Assembly: GCF_902170785.1 (NCBI RefSeq)
Contig: NZ_CABHYG010000009.1
Span: forward strand, 248,001-312,000
Direction of reading: 5' to 3'
Source: Yersinia proxima
GTDB lineage: Bacteria; Pseudomonadota; Gammaproteobacteria; Enterobacterales; Enterobacteriaceae
DNA: 64,000 bases
Position numbers and translations under genes: made by a program. Below are positions 9,738 through 18,604 of the stretch, piece after piece. Numbering within the stretch: the stretch's first letter is position 1; every line of letters starts with the position of its first letter. The notes under the pieces were generated by a model. That model worked only from the letters and a program-made list of their open reading frames with translations. It had not been told where the DNA came from and ran no database searches.

Positions 9738-11137
9738 AGCACACTCCGGGCAGCAGCTAGCCAGCCATCCAATAATCCGGGGCGCTGCGCAAAATGAATA
9801 TGAAGGTAACTGGCCAGAGTACGTTGCACTTGATAACCACTCTGCCAGCGCTGAATAACTTCGCCATCGCGCCATTTACTGCTATCAAAAGCCGGTGTCA
9901 GTGAGCTGGTAAAATCGGAGTAATGGAACTCATGACCGCGCAGAATTTCGCCGGGCGCGGCTAATAATGTGTCACTGCGAGCCTGTGCCTGACAGTAACC
10001 AAAGCGAGTCAGACGTTTTCCCATCCGGCTTTCTCCGGCCAAAACTCCTACCATCTGATGGCGTTGCCCGCTTTCATCCGTCAGAGCGTCCCCCAAATAC
10101 ATCAAGCCGCCACATTCGGCATACATCGGGATTTGCTGGCGGTGGGCTTGCTGTAACGCCGCATGCATCGCGGTATTCTCTGCTAATGCGCGGCTGTGGA
10201 TCTCCGGATACCCTCCGCCCAGATAAATCATCTGACAAGCCGGCAGATGGCGATCATGTAGCGGGCTGAAGCGCTGGATACGCACGCCAGCTTGCTCCAG
10301 CAAGTCAAGGTTATCGGGGTAGTAAAAATTGAAAACTTCATCCGCGGCTAAGGCCAATGTCAAGCCGTCGGCCAATACCGGAGGCGGTAATACGGGCGGG
10401 GTTCCAACAGGAAGTTGGGTGCGTGAAGTTAGGGCCAGCAAGCGGTCCAAATCGATAAAGGCTTCGACCTGCTGGGCCAATTGTTGCCAGCGCGGTGAGT
10501 TATCAGGTTGTTTGGATAGTGCACCGCCACGCTCTTGTGCCGGGATCAGCCCCAAATGGCGTGATGGCAGGGTAACATCGTCCATGACCGGCAAACGGCC
10601 CAAAACCGGAATACCGCAATAACGTTCGATAGCATGGCGAATAAGTTGATAGTGATTTTCTGAGTTGACGCGGTTAACAATCACCCCGGCAATCGTCAAC
10701 TTGGGATCAAATTGGCTAAAGCCCAGCACGGTTGCGGCAACCGATGTCGAAACCGCTTTACCATCCACCAGCAAGATAACCGGGCAGCCTAATTGCTTGG
10801 CCATCGCTGCACTGCTGCAATAATCGGGGTCGGTGCCATAGCCGTCATACAACCCCATGACACCTTCAATCACCGCGACATCGGCATGACGCATATGCTG
10901 GTTATACAACCCATTAAGAGTGGCGGGCGGCAACATAAAAGCATCAAGATTCCGTGACGTCACACCACTGACGGCGGTGTGCCAGCCAGTATCCAGATAG
11001 TCCGGCCCGACTTTGAACGGCTGCACTGACAATCCGCGCGCCATCAGCGCCCGCAAAATACCCAGCGTGACGGTCGTTTTACCACAGCCGCTACCTGTTC
11101 CTGCGATGATAAATGCTTGTTTGCCTGAGCGTTGCAT
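9734..11137 (-). CDS. cbiA: CbiA, cobyrinate a,c-diamide synthase
   Basis: ATP- and glutamine-dependent amidation of the a and c carboxylates of cobyrinate. The N-terminal P-loop GTGSGCGKTTVTLG lies near residues 14-27 and the C-terminal glutaminase-like domain has MYAECGGLMYLG with the nucleophilic cysteine. I chose the ATG at 11135-11137 (467 aa). A TTG seven codons upstream is possible, but it would start inside the leader hairpin. This is the first gene of the cbi operon, and its start codon directly follows the riboswitch expression platform. Confidence 0.95.
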   Translation of the reverse strand: MQRSGKQAFIIAGTGSGCGKTTVTLGILRALMARGLSVQPFKVGPDYLDTGWHTAVSGVTSRNLDAFMLPPATLNGLYNQHMRHADVAVIEGVMGLYDGYGTDPDYCSSAAMAKQLGCPVILLVDGKAVSTSVAATVLGFSQFDPKLTIAGVIVNRVNSENHYQLIRHAIERYCGIPVLGRLPVMDDVTLPSRHLGLIPAQERGGALSKQPDNSPRWQQLAQQVEAFIDLDRLLALTSRTQLPVGTPPVLPPPVLADGLTLALAADEVFNFYYPDNLDLLEQAGVRIQRFSPLHDRHLPACQMIYLGGGYPEIHSRALAENTAMHAALQQAHRQQIPMYAECGGLMYLGDALTDESGQRHQMVGVLAGESRMGKRLTRFGYCQAQARSDTLLAAPGEILRGHEFHYSDFTSSLTPAFDSSKWRDGEVIQRWQSGYQVQRTLASYLHIHFAQRPGLLDGWLAAARSVL

Positions 11138-11165
11138 AAAAAAATCCCGCCATTTCAAGCGGGAT
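11138..11165 (-). terminator. Hairpin plus U-tract abutting the cbiA start codon
   Basis: On the minus strand ATCCCGC (11165-11159) pairs with GCGGGAT (11150-11144) across an 8-nt loop. The stem is followed by seven T residues (11144-11138, the first being the last base of the stem) and then directly by the cbiA ATG. The shape is that of an intrinsic terminator, but the 3' arm GCGGGA is also the only purine-rich sequence in ribosome-binding position, so the same hairpin could block initiation of translation. It is the obvious expression platform of the upstream riboswitch. Confidence 0.7.
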
Positions 11166-11261
11166 ATGCAGTGTCAAAAAGGTGCATCTGCGCAACGTCA
11201 CCGCTGCGCGCATCTGATGACAACCCGCTTCCCACCGAAGGAGTTGAAACTCTTTACTGAT

Positions 11262-11412
11262 TTGGCTGGTCTTCTGGCTTAGCGTCACTCTCCCCCGCTA
11301 CCTTCCCAATCCTATGGATCAGTGGTCTCAGCGGGTTCGTCAGCATCACAGCAGCGGGGGCTGCGGGGGATTTACACCCCCTTCCCAATCGTGTTATCCA
11401 CGACATACCTGT
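11262..11412 (-). promoter_or_regulatory. Cobalamin riboswitch in the cbi leader
   Basis: Read on the minus strand, the leader carries in order the blocks GATTGGGAAGGGGGTGTAAATCC, CGCAGCCCCCGCTGCTGT and, at 11280-11264, the B12 box AAGCCAGAAGACCAGCC. This order and wording match the adenosylcobalamin riboswitch family. It lies 125 nt upstream of cbiA. After the B12 box come a short stem (TGCGC/GCGCA near 11217-11194) and the terminator/RBS hairpin at 11138-11165. Coenzyme binding should lower cbi expression. The 5' boundary is approximate. Confidence 0.93.
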
Positions 11413-11792
11413 TTCAGTATTTAAGTACAGTAGATTCTGTTATTTAATTTCTTATTTCGTTATTTAATTTATCTCTTTATTTACACTGTTATAACAGAGC
11501 GCTTATTAATTAGCAGCCTGGTTGGCCTTCATGAAATTAATATACGCCTTTCTGTTCACAAAAAATGGTTAATTTCATTTTTTGCGAGGAATTTTTTTGT
11601 ATCTTTACAACAAATAATTGCTATGAAAAGAGAATGTAAGCACTTAAAAACAACAAGTTATATGATAAATTTCGTTTGAGTCAATAGCAAAAAATTGTCA
11701 TTATTTATTTTATATTTTTAATATCATGCTGGATATTAAAATAGACAAACTTGAATGAACAGCATGAGCAATTGATATTAGATCAATAACTG
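11413..11792. other. AT-rich intergenic region between pocR and the cbi riboswitch
   Basis: No credible coding sequence is seen. The stretch is very rich in A+T with runs of T and A. It must hold the cbi promoter (transcribed on the minus strand towards the riboswitch) and any PocR or global-regulator sites. I could not assign a convincing -35/-10 pair or operator by eye. Confidence 0.6.
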
Positions 11793-12695
11793 TCATTCCA
11801 TTTCGCTGCGTTCAGAAGAAAGTGAGCGAAATACCTGCGGTGTCACGTTGTAGGTCTGACGGAACACTTTGCAGAAATAGCTGGTCTGGGAAAAACCCAG
11901 ATTCTTGGCAATGCTCGCAATGCTCCAATCGCTGTGTTGTAACATCTCTCGGGCATTGGCCATCCGCTGCTGATTGACCCAGGCATTAAATCCGATGCCC
12001 TGATATTTTTTAAACAATTTACTGAAATAGTACGGGCTGAGATACACCTTGGCCGCCACTTCCTCCAGCCGTAGTTCTTCCGATAAATGCGTATCAATAT
12101 AACGCAGTGCTTTCTTCATTTTGCTGTCATGGGGGTGAACCGGTCGTATTCTGCCTGGTTCTTTGCTGCCCATATTGTCGTTGATTACTACAAAATTGAG
12201 ATGTTTTTTGAGGCAATTCTCAACAATCAACTTCAATAAATCTGCCGATGCAATCACCCGTGAAAAATCCATAACCGGCACATTGTGGAACTCATCCATC
12301 AGTGCCGGATTCTGCTGCCAGTGATTATCGACATTAAGTATATCAATCAGATAAACATCTGAGTGCAACCGCACCTGGCCGCATAACACAAAACCGACTA
12401 AATGGCCGGCAATGACCAACGGAATAGAGAAATCAGTTAACCCAGCGTGGCAGCGATAAATACAAGGCTCATTGGATTTTGAGGCTTCAAGGCCCCCGCA
12501 ACGATCACTCATTCGGCAACGGAGATGGTTCACCGGGTCCTGACGCATCAACTGACAAAATGGCGTAAAGTTAAAGAGATCAGAAATCTCTTCGCCGTGA
12601 ATATTCACCACAACGACTGCCAGCCCAGTTGCCTGAGCAAAATCCTGCGCGATTTTATTTATGAGCTCTGAGTTTAGAGAACTGGCAGAAATCAT
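11793..12695 (-). CDS. pocR: PocR, propanediol-responsive activator of pdu and cbi
   Basis: Transcription activator of 300 aa. Residues 1-165 form the PocR ligand-binding domain (ELINKIAQDFAQATGLAVVVV) with conserved cysteines at 47, 60, 66, 78 and 82. Residues about 195-295 are an AraC-type double helix-turn-helix (LRLEEVAAKVYLSPYYFSKL and SIASIAKNLGFSQTSYFCKV). In Salmonella this protein senses 1,2-propanediol and turns on both pdu and cbi. Its place between those operons, with pduF upstream on the same strand, is the same here. Confidence 0.96.
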   Translation of the reverse strand: MISASSLNSELINKIAQDFAQATGLAVVVVNIHGEEISDLFNFTPFCQLMRQDPVNHLRCRMSDRCGGLEASKSNEPCIYRCHAGLTDFSIPLVIAGHLVGFVLCGQVRLHSDVYLIDILNVDNHWQQNPALMDEFHNVPVMDFSRVIASADLLKLIVENCLKKHLNFVVINDNMGSKEPGRIRPVHPHDSKMKKALRYIDTHLSEELRLEEVAAKVYLSPYYFSKLFKKYQGIGFNAWVNQQRMANAREMLQHSDWSIASIAKNLGFSQTSYFCKVFRQTYNVTPQVFRSLSSERSEME

Positions 12696-12939
12696 GATAA
12701 AACCTCTCAGTTAATTTTAATTTATTGTTATTAAGTTTCGTTTGTTGCTATAAATCATCCCTGTAATAAACTACGTGTTACTAATTTGTTATATTTACAT
12801 TCCTATCAGCAAGTGGAAAACCTATTTCCCTGTGAAGGTTTAGACCCTGGCAAAATGAAGGAAAATAACAATTCACCTTACCAGAGTCATAATCAACAGG
12901 GGACTATAATCAGTCCATTAACCAGAATAGATCACGGAA

Positions 12940-12976
12940 TTTCCTCATCTCGTTTCATAGATTCAAGATGAGGAAA
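12940..12976. repeat. Perfect 11-bp inverted repeat between pduF and pocR
   Basis: TTTCCTCATCT (12940-12950) is exactly complementary to AGATGAGGAAA (12966-12976), with a 15-nt spacer, just 11 nt past the pduF stop. There is no run of T after the stem on either strand, so it is not a textbook terminator. It could be a transcript 3'-end stem that protects pduF mRNA, or an operator near pocR. Confidence 0.6.
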
Positions 12977-12987
12977 CTCACATTGAT

Positions 12988-13803
12988 TTATAAACTGGCT
13001 TTCTCATCCTCTAATTTGCAGGTATTGCAAGGTAGGTTTTTACCAATGAAGAAGCGATAAACCGCCGCACCGAGGCAAGCACCAATAATAGGGGCGACAA
13101 TCGGGATAATGAAATAAGGGATATCACGCCCACCCGTCATCGAGATTTTTCCCCAGCCAGCAAAGAAGGTAAATAATTTAGGGCCAAAATCACGCGCCGG
13201 GTTCATGGCAAAACCGGTTAATGGCCCAGTCGAAGCCCCTATCACCGCCACCAGAATACCAATCAATAGCGGCCCTAATGCACCACGCGGTACGCCATTA
13301 CCATCATCCGTCAACGCCATAATCAGCCCCATCAGAATGGAGGTAATAATGATTTCAACAAATGCAGCTTGCCATACACTGATAGCTGGTGAAGGGAACG
13401 TACTGAAAATACTGGCCAGTTGCAGACTTTCTAAACTACCACGTACCATTTGATGGGCAGTTTCAAAATCAGTAAATAAGTTGTGATACAACATATAAGA
13501 CAGCGCCGCACCACCAAAAGCACCGGCAATCTGTGCAATGCTATAGGGAATGACTTTGCGCGCGGGGAAACAGGCAAACAACCATAAAGCAATGGTAATC
13601 GCGGGATTGAGGTGAGCACCGGAAATACCCGCGGTCAGATAAACCGCCAGTGAAATCCCCAGCCCCCACACAATACAGATTTCCCACAAACCAAAACTGG
13701 CACCAGCCACTTTCATCGCCGCCAGGCAACTAATACCAAAAAACAAAAACAGCCCGGTGCCAAGAAATTCTGCCACACACTGAGCTTTGAGCGAGTCGTT
13801 CAT
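12988..13803 (-). CDS. pduF: PduF, 1,2-propanediol diffusion facilitator
   Basis: Inner-membrane channel of the MIP/GlpF family, 271 aa. The two NPA half-helix motifs are at residues 66-68 (GAHLNPAITIA) and 201-203 (FAMNPARDFGP); the Asp after the second motif marks the glycerol-facilitator rather than water-channel subgroup. Six hydrophobic segments are evident. The C-terminal tail has a small CNTC cysteine pair. It lies divergently from pduA across a 730-bp control region, and upstream of pocR on the same strand. Confidence 0.95.
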   Translation of the reverse strand: MNDSLKAQCVAEFLGTGLFLFFGISCLAAMKVAGASFGLWEICIVWGLGISLAVYLTAGISGAHLNPAITIALWLFACFPARKVIPYSIAQIAGAFGGAALSYMLYHNLFTDFETAHQMVRGSLESLQLASIFSTFPSPAISVWQAAFVEIIITSILMGLIMALTDDGNGVPRGALGPLLIGILVAVIGASTGPLTGFAMNPARDFGPKLFTFFAGWGKISMTGGRDIPYFIIPIVAPIIGACLGAAVYRFFIGKNLPCNTCKLEDEKASL

Positions 13804-13839
13804 AGGGTTACCCTGCTTGCGGTTAAATTAATACGTTAT

Positions 13840-13980
13840 ATACCCTAAATAATTCGAGTTGCAGGAAGGCGGCAATTGAGTAAATCCCCAGGAGCTTATT
13901 GATTTTAAGATCAATAGCAGTAAGTGACTGGGGTGAACGAAAGCAGCCAACGCATATGCAGCTCGAAGTATGACGGGTAT
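13840..13980. repeat. ERIC element, copy 1, with enlarged core
   Basis: Imperfect palindrome with ends ATACCC (13840-13845) and GGGTAT (13975-13980). Inside are the ERIC hallmark blocks: AATCCCCAGGAGCTTA, GTAAGTGACTGGGGTGAACG and GCAGCCAACGCATATGCAGC. The usual length is about 127 bp; this copy is about 141 bp because the tip carries an extra ATTGAT/ATCAAT stem. It lies just upstream of pduF, in the pduF-pduA control region. Confidence 0.9.
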
Positions 13981-14537
13981 GGTATTGCACGGCCCTTGAC
14001 CTGATCACTATAAAGAGACAGAAAATGAAAGTGTTGTCGTGATTAGCCATTAATTAAACAAAAAATAGAGTTCCTATAGCAAATTATTGCTATTACCTGG
14101 CCCAGAACCCCCTTAACACCCTGTAAATAAGCAACTTATTGTCTAATTAAATAATGTGACTTTCTTGTCATTTATTCTTTCCGTTATTGTTAGCAAGCTC
14201 GCAATTTCTATTTTAATGTGAGCCAGCTTCCATCTTTATATTCACGTGCGTGAGTAGCAAAGAAAATAGGGATTGTCACTGACTTAATTGTAATTATGAA
14301 TATGCAAAAACCAATTATTATCACCTATCCATTAATAAATAGACTTATAAAATAATCAGTTAAATGAACTCATGACAATAATTTGTTATTTCGTCACTAA
14401 CCATTCCCGCCAGTAAATTCAATACAGCCATTCTTTTTCATTGCTTGTTTGTATATTCAATCCCAGCACGAACCTGACAACGTTATTACTGAATATAACA
14501 ACATTATTTTTTGAACATGCTATTTGTCGAGGTACTT
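13981..14537. promoter_or_regulatory. Divergent pduF / pduA control region
   Basis: No gene is seen in this AT-rich stretch. It must contain the promoters of pduF (minus) and pduA-X (plus) and the PocR sites. Features visible by eye are the dyad TCACG-TG-CGTGA at 14242-14253 and the short dyad GTTAT-N8-ATAAC at 14482-14499, close upstream of pduA. Neither is proven to be an operator. No cobalamin riboswitch is seen here, unlike in front of cbiA. Confidence 0.55.
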
Positions 14538-14834
14538 ATGCAACAAGAAGCACTAGGAATGGTGGAAACCAAAGGGTTGGTTGCGGCCATCGAAGCTGCT
14601 GACACCATGGTGAAATCGGCCAATGTGACGTTGGTAGGCTACGAAAAAATTGGCTCAGGTCTGGTCACTGTCATCGTCCGTGGTGATGTGGGAGCGGTTA
14701 AGGCAGCCACTGATGCAGGCGCTATCGCGGCTGCCAACGTAGGTGAAGTGAAATCAACCCATGTGATCCCACGGCCACATACCGATGTTGAGGCCTTTCT
14801 TCCCAAGGGAAACTTACCAAAGGGAAATAGCTAA
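14538..14834 (+). CDS. pduA: PduA, major hexameric microcompartment shell protein
   Basis: Single-domain BMC-H shell protein, 98 aa, that forms hexamers tiling the facets of the propanediol microcompartment; the central pore admits propanediol. The core [21 protein letters not shown] through [14 protein letters not shown] is standard. I start at the ATG at 14538 with GAGG just upstream, not at the in-frame ATG at 14511. The C-terminal tail has a small duplication, [10 protein letters not shown], absent from its near-twin PduJ. The stop overlaps the pduB start by 1 nt. Confidence 0.96.
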   Translation: MQQEALGMVETKGLVAAIEAADTMVKSANVTLVGYEKIGSGLVTVIVRGDVGAVKAATDAGAIAAANVGEVKSTHVIPRPHTDVEAFLPKGNLPKGNS

Positions 14835-15661
14835 TGAAAAGCAATGACCTGGTCGACCAAATCATGGCGCAGGTGATAGCAAAAGTCAGTGAACACGCTC
14901 CGGCGTCTTCTGCACAACCATCTTATAAACAACCATCCTATAAACAACGAGATACGGCTATGGCTGAGAAAACTTGCAGTTTAACGGAATTTGTTGGAAC
15001 CGCGATCGGTGACACGGTCGGACTGGTGATCGCCAACGTCGACAGCGCCCTGTTGGACGCAATGAAGCTGGAAAAACGCTATCGCTCCATTGGTATTTTG
15101 GGCGCTCGCACCGGTGCTGGCCCGCACATTATGGCCGCCGATGAAGCAGTAAAAGCCACCAATACCGAAGTGGTCAGCATTGAATTACCACGCGATACCA
15201 AAGGCGGTGCCGGTCATGGCTCACTGATTATCTTCGGTGGTGATGATGTTTCCGACGTGAAACGTGCCGTTGAAGTGGCGCTGAAAGAGTTAGACCGCAC
15301 ATTTGGTGATGTTTACGCCAATGAAGCGGGTCATATCGAATTGCAATACAGCGCGCGTGCCAGCCATGCACTGGAAAAAGCATTCGGCGCACCGCTGGGC
15401 CGTTCTTGCGGCGTGATTGTCGGCGCACCGGCTTCCATTGGTGTTCTGATGGCCGATACCGCAGTGAAATCCGCCAATGTTGATGTGGTGGCTTACAGCT
15501 CTCCCGCACAGGGCACCAGCTTTAGTAACGAAGTGATTCTGGTTATCTCCGGCGATTCTGGCGCAGTCCGTCAGGCAGTGATTTCTGCTCGTGAGATCGG
15601 CAAAACGGTATTAGCAACTTTAGGTGCTGAACCGAAAAACGACCGCCCTTCTTATATCTGA
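14834..15661 (+). CDS. pduB: PduB / PduB', trimeric tandem-BMC shell proteins
   Basis: Tandem-domain BMC-T shell protein, 275 aa. Salmonella makes a long PduB and a short PduB' from an internal start, and both features are seen here. A 42-residue amphipathic and linker segment ([18 protein letters not shown]) is followed by an internal ATG at 14960-14962 starting MAEKTCSLTEFVGTAIG. The linker contains the direct repeat PSYKQ-PSYKQ. Long PduB's N terminus is known to bind the enzyme core to the shell. Confidence 0.96.
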   Translation: MKSNDLVDQIMAQVIAKVSEHAPASSAQPSYKQPSYKQRDTAMAEKTCSLTEFVGTAIGDTVGLVIANVDSALLDAMKLEKRYRSIGILGARTGAGPHIMAADEAVKATNTEVVSIELPRDTKGGAGHGSLIIFGGDDVSDVKRAVEVALKELDRTFGDVYANEAGHIELQYSARASHALEKAFGAPLGRSCGVIVGAPASIGVLMADTAVKSANVDVVAYSSPAQGTSFSNEVILVISGDSGAVRQAVISAREIGKTVLATLGAEPKNDRPSYI

Positions 15662-15681
15662 CGCCACAGTGAGGCTGTTTC

Positions 15682-17346
15682 ATGAAATCGAAAAGATTTG
15701 AAGCGTTGGCGAAACGCCCGGTTAATCAGGACGGCTTTGTCAAAGAGTGGATCGAGGAAGGCTTTATTGCCATGGAAAGCCCTAACGATCCGAAACCTTC
15801 CATCAAGATTGTTAATGGTGTGGTGACTGAACTCGACGGTAAACCACAAAGCAGTTTCGACCTGATCGACCACTTTATCGCCCGCTACGGTATCAATCTG
15901 GCCCATGCGGAAGAAGTGATGAAGATGGATTCCATCAAGCTGGCCAATATGTTGTGTGATCCAAATGTGTCGCGCCGCACCATTGTTCCGCTGACGACCG
16001 CCATGACACCAGCCAAAATCGTCGAGGTGGTGTCGCACATGAACGTGGTGGAAATGATGATGTCGATGCAGAAAATGCGCGCTCGTCGGACACCATCACA
16101 ACAAGCTCACGTCACCAACGTGAAAGATAACCCGGTGCAAATTGCTGCCGATGCGGCGGAAGGCGCATTCCGTGGTTTCGATGAGCAAGAAACTACGGTG
16201 GCGGTGGCTCGTTATGCGCCATTCAACGCCATTGCACTGTTGGTCGGTTCGCAAGTTGGCCGCCCAGGGGTGCTGACTCAATGTTCTCTGGAAGAAGCCA
16301 CTGAACTGAAACTGGGGATGTTGGGCCACACCTGTTATGCCGAAACCATCTCGGTTTATGGTACTGAACCGGTGTTTACCGACGGTGATGACACTCCGTG
16401 GTCGAAAGGTTTTCTCGCTTCGTCTTATGCATCACGCGGTTTGAAAATGCGCTTCACCTCCGGTTCTGGCTCCGAAGTGCAAATGGGCTATGCCGAAGGC
16501 AAATCCATGCTGTATCTCGAAGCGCGCTGTATTTATATCACCAAAGCCGCCGGGGTTCAGGGGCTGCAAAACGGCTCCGTCAGTTGTGTCGGCGTGCCGT
16601 CTGCGGTGCCATCGGGCATTCGCGCCATTTTGGCCGAAAACCTGATTTGCTCAGCGCTGGATTTGGAATGTGCATCCAGTAACGACCAAACCTTTACCCA
16701 CTCGGATATGCGCCGTACCGCTCGCCTGCTGATGCAGTTCCTGCCGGGTACTGACTTTATCTCCTCTGGTTATTCCGCGGTGCCGAACTACGACAACATG
16801 TTCGCTGGCTCCAACGAAGATGCCGAAGACTTTGACGATTACAACGTTATGCAGCGCGATCTGAAAGTCGATGGCGGCTTGCGTCCGGTGTTGGAAGCCG
16901 ACGTCGTGGCAATTCGCAATAAAGCTGCGCGCGCTCTGCAAGCGGTATTCGCCGGGATGGGTTTACCGCCAATTACCGACGAAGAAGTGATTGCGGCGAC
17001 CTACGCCCACGGCTCGAAAGATATGCCGGAACGCAACATCGTTGAAGACATCAAGTTCGCTCAGGAAATTATCAGCAAAAACCGCACCGGTCTGGAAGTG
17101 GTGAAAGCCTTGGCGCAAGGCGGCTTTGAAGATGTGGCGCAGGACATGCTCAACATCCAGAAAGCCAAAATTGCCGGCGACTACCTGCATACCTCGGCGA
17201 TCATCAAAGGTGATAACCAGGTGCTGTCAGCGGTGAATGACGTCAATGACTACGCGGGGCCAGCTACCGGTTACCGGCTGGAAGGTGCACGTTGGGAAGA
17301 AATTAAAAATATTCCAAACGCGCTTGATCCGAATGAGCTTGGCTAA
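15682..17346 (+). CDS. pduC: PduC, B12-dependent propanediol dehydratase large subunit
   Basis: Catalytic alpha subunit of adenosylcobalamin-dependent diol dehydratase (1,2-propanediol to propionaldehyde), 554 aa, TIM barrel. Residues known in the Klebsiella enzyme to bind substrate, K+ or Ca2+ or to catalyse fall at the same numbers: Gln141, His143, Glu170, Glu221, Gln296, Asp335 and Ser362. It is followed at 12 nt by pduD. It resides in the microcompartment lumen. Confidence 0.98.
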   Translation: MKSKRFEALAKRPVNQDGFVKEWIEEGFIAMESPNDPKPSIKIVNGVVTELDGKPQSSFDLIDHFIARYGINLAHAEEVMKMDSIKLANMLCDPNVSRRTIVPLTTAMTPAKIVEVVSHMNVVEMMMSMQKMRARRTPSQQAHVTNVKDNPVQIAADAAEGAFRGFDEQETTVAVARYAPFNAIALLVGSQVGRPGVLTQCSLEEATELKLGMLGHTCYAETISVYGTEPVFTDGDDTPWSKGFLASSYASRGLKMRFTSGSGSEVQMGYAEGKSMLYLEARCIYITKAAGVQGLQNGSVSCVGVPSAVPSGIRAILAENLICSALDLECASSNDQTFTHSDMRRTARLLMQFLPGTDFISSGYSAVPNYDNMFAGSNEDAEDFDDYNVMQRDLKVDGGLRPVLEADVVAIRNKAARALQAVFAGMGLPPITDEEVIAATYAHGSKDMPERNIVEDIKFAQEIISKNRTGLEVVKALAQGGFEDVAQDMLNIQKAKIAGDYLHTSAIIKGDNQVLSAVNDVNDYAGPATGYRLEGARWEEIKNIPNALDPNELG

Positions 17347-17358
17347 GGGGTTCACGAG

Positions 17359-18030
17359 ATGGTGGATATTAACGAAAAACTGTTACGCCAAATTATTGAA
17401 GGCGTATTGCAGGAAATGCAAGGAGACAACAATACCGTCTCCTTTAAGCAAGACACCCAACCTGCGGCAACGGCTGCCGTGGCGTCAGGGGATTTTCTCA
17501 CTGAAGTGGGTGAAGCCCGCCCCGGTACCCATCAGGATGAAGTGATTATTGCTGTCGGCCCGGCATTTGGCTTGTCGCAAACAGCCAATATCGTTGGCAT
17601 TCCGCACAAGAATATTTTGCGCGAACTGATTGCTGGTATCGAAGAGGAAGGGATCAAAGCGCGGGTTATCCGCTGCTTTAAATCCTCCGATGTGGCTTTT
17701 GTTGCCGTCGAGGGCAACCGCCTGAGTGGCTCCGGGATCTCTATTGGCATCCAGTCAAAAGGTACCACGGTCATTCATCAGCAAGGTCTGCCGCCACTTT
17801 CTAACCTGGAGCTGTTCCCACAGGCCCCGCTGCTGACGCTGGAAACCTATCGTTTGATTGGTAAAAACGCCGCTCGCTACGCCAAACGGGAATCACCACA
17901 ACCGGTTCCGACCCTGAATGACCAAATGGCACGGCCAAAATATCAGGCCAAATCAGCGATTCTGCACATTAAAGAAACCAAATATGTGGTGACCGGCAAG
18001 AATCCTCAGGAACTCCGGGTGGCGCTTTAA
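17359..18030 (+). CDS. pduD: PduD, propanediol dehydratase medium subunit
   Basis: Beta subunit of diol dehydratase, 223 aa, which helps form the cobalamin-binding face. Residues 1-18 ([19 protein letters not shown]) form an amphipathic helix equivalent to the known encapsulation peptide of PduD, joined by a low-complexity linker to the globular part beginning at about residue 45. [16 protein letters not shown] is a typical core block. It lies 14 nt before pduE. Confidence 0.97.
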   Translation: MVDINEKLLRQIIEGVLQEMQGDNNTVSFKQDTQPAATAAVASGDFLTEVGEARPGTHQDEVIIAVGPAFGLSQTANIVGIPHKNILRELIAGIEEEGIKARVIRCFKSSDVAFVAVEGNRLSGSGISIGIQSKGTTVIHQQGLPPLSNLELFPQAPLLTLETYRLIGKNAARYAKRESPQPVPTLNDQMARPKYQAKSAILHIKETKYVVTGKNPQELRVAL

Positions 18031-18044
18031 CAAAGGAAAACACA

Positions 18045-18569
18045 ATGAATTCCGAAGCTATTGAATCCATGGTTCGCGATGTGCTGAGCAAGATGAACAG
18101 CTTGCAAGGCCAAACGCCAACTACCGCTTGTGCTCCAGCGGCCAGCTCGCGCAGTGATGCCAAAGTCTCTGATTATCCATTGGCGAATAAACACCCTGAC
18201 TGGGTAAAAACCGCCACCAATAAAACACTGGATGATCTGACGCTGGCGAACGTTTTAAACGGCAGTGTGACTTCACAAGATTTACGTATTACCCCGGAAA
18301 TCCTGCGTATTCAGGCATCCATTGCCAAAGACGCGGGCCGCCCGCTGCTGGCAATGAACTTCGAACGCGCAGCTGAACTGACCGCCGTGCCAGATGACAA
18401 GGTACTGGATATCTATAACGCCTTGCGCCCATTCCGCTCGAGTAAAGAAGAGTTGAATGCCATTGCTGATGATCTGGAACAGACCTACAAAGCGACCATT
18501 TGTGCCGCCTTCGTGCGCGAAGCCGCCGTGTTGTATGTCCAGCGCAAAAAGCTCAAAGGCGACGATTAA
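18045..18569 (+). CDS. pduE: PduE, propanediol dehydratase small subunit
   Basis: Gamma subunit of diol dehydratase, 174 aa. The N-terminal MNSEAIESMVRDVLSKM is again an amphipathic, targeting-like helix, then a Thr/Ala linker, then the folded part with DYPLANKHPDWVKT and LRIQASIAKDAGRPLLAMNF. The next gene, pduG, starts 209 nt later instead of following closely, because a palindromic repeat lies between them. Confidence 0.97.
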   Translation: MNSEAIESMVRDVLSKMNSLQGQTPTTACAPAASSRSDAKVSDYPLANKHPDWVKTATNKTLDDLTLANVLNGSVTSQDLRITPEILRIQASIAKDAGRPLLAMNFERAAELTAVPDDKVLDIYNALRPFRSSKEELNAIADDLEQTYKATICAAFVREAAVLYVQRKKLKGDD

Positions 18570-18604
18570 TCAATTTCTCAGAGGGTTATCACAATGTGCC
18601 CATG

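Noticed and set aside
12786-12971. 61-codon plus-strand ORF between pocR and pduF
   Set aside because: It runs into the 11-bp inverted repeat, is antisense to the pocR promoter region and has no motif.
13823-14050. 75-codon minus-strand ORF upstream of pduF
   Set aside because: It reads through the ERIC element, whose palindrome creates chance frames.
14153-14175. Possible CRP site TGTGA-N6-TGTCA in the pdu control region
   Set aside because: Only the left half fits the consensus, and the AT-rich context makes such half-sites common.
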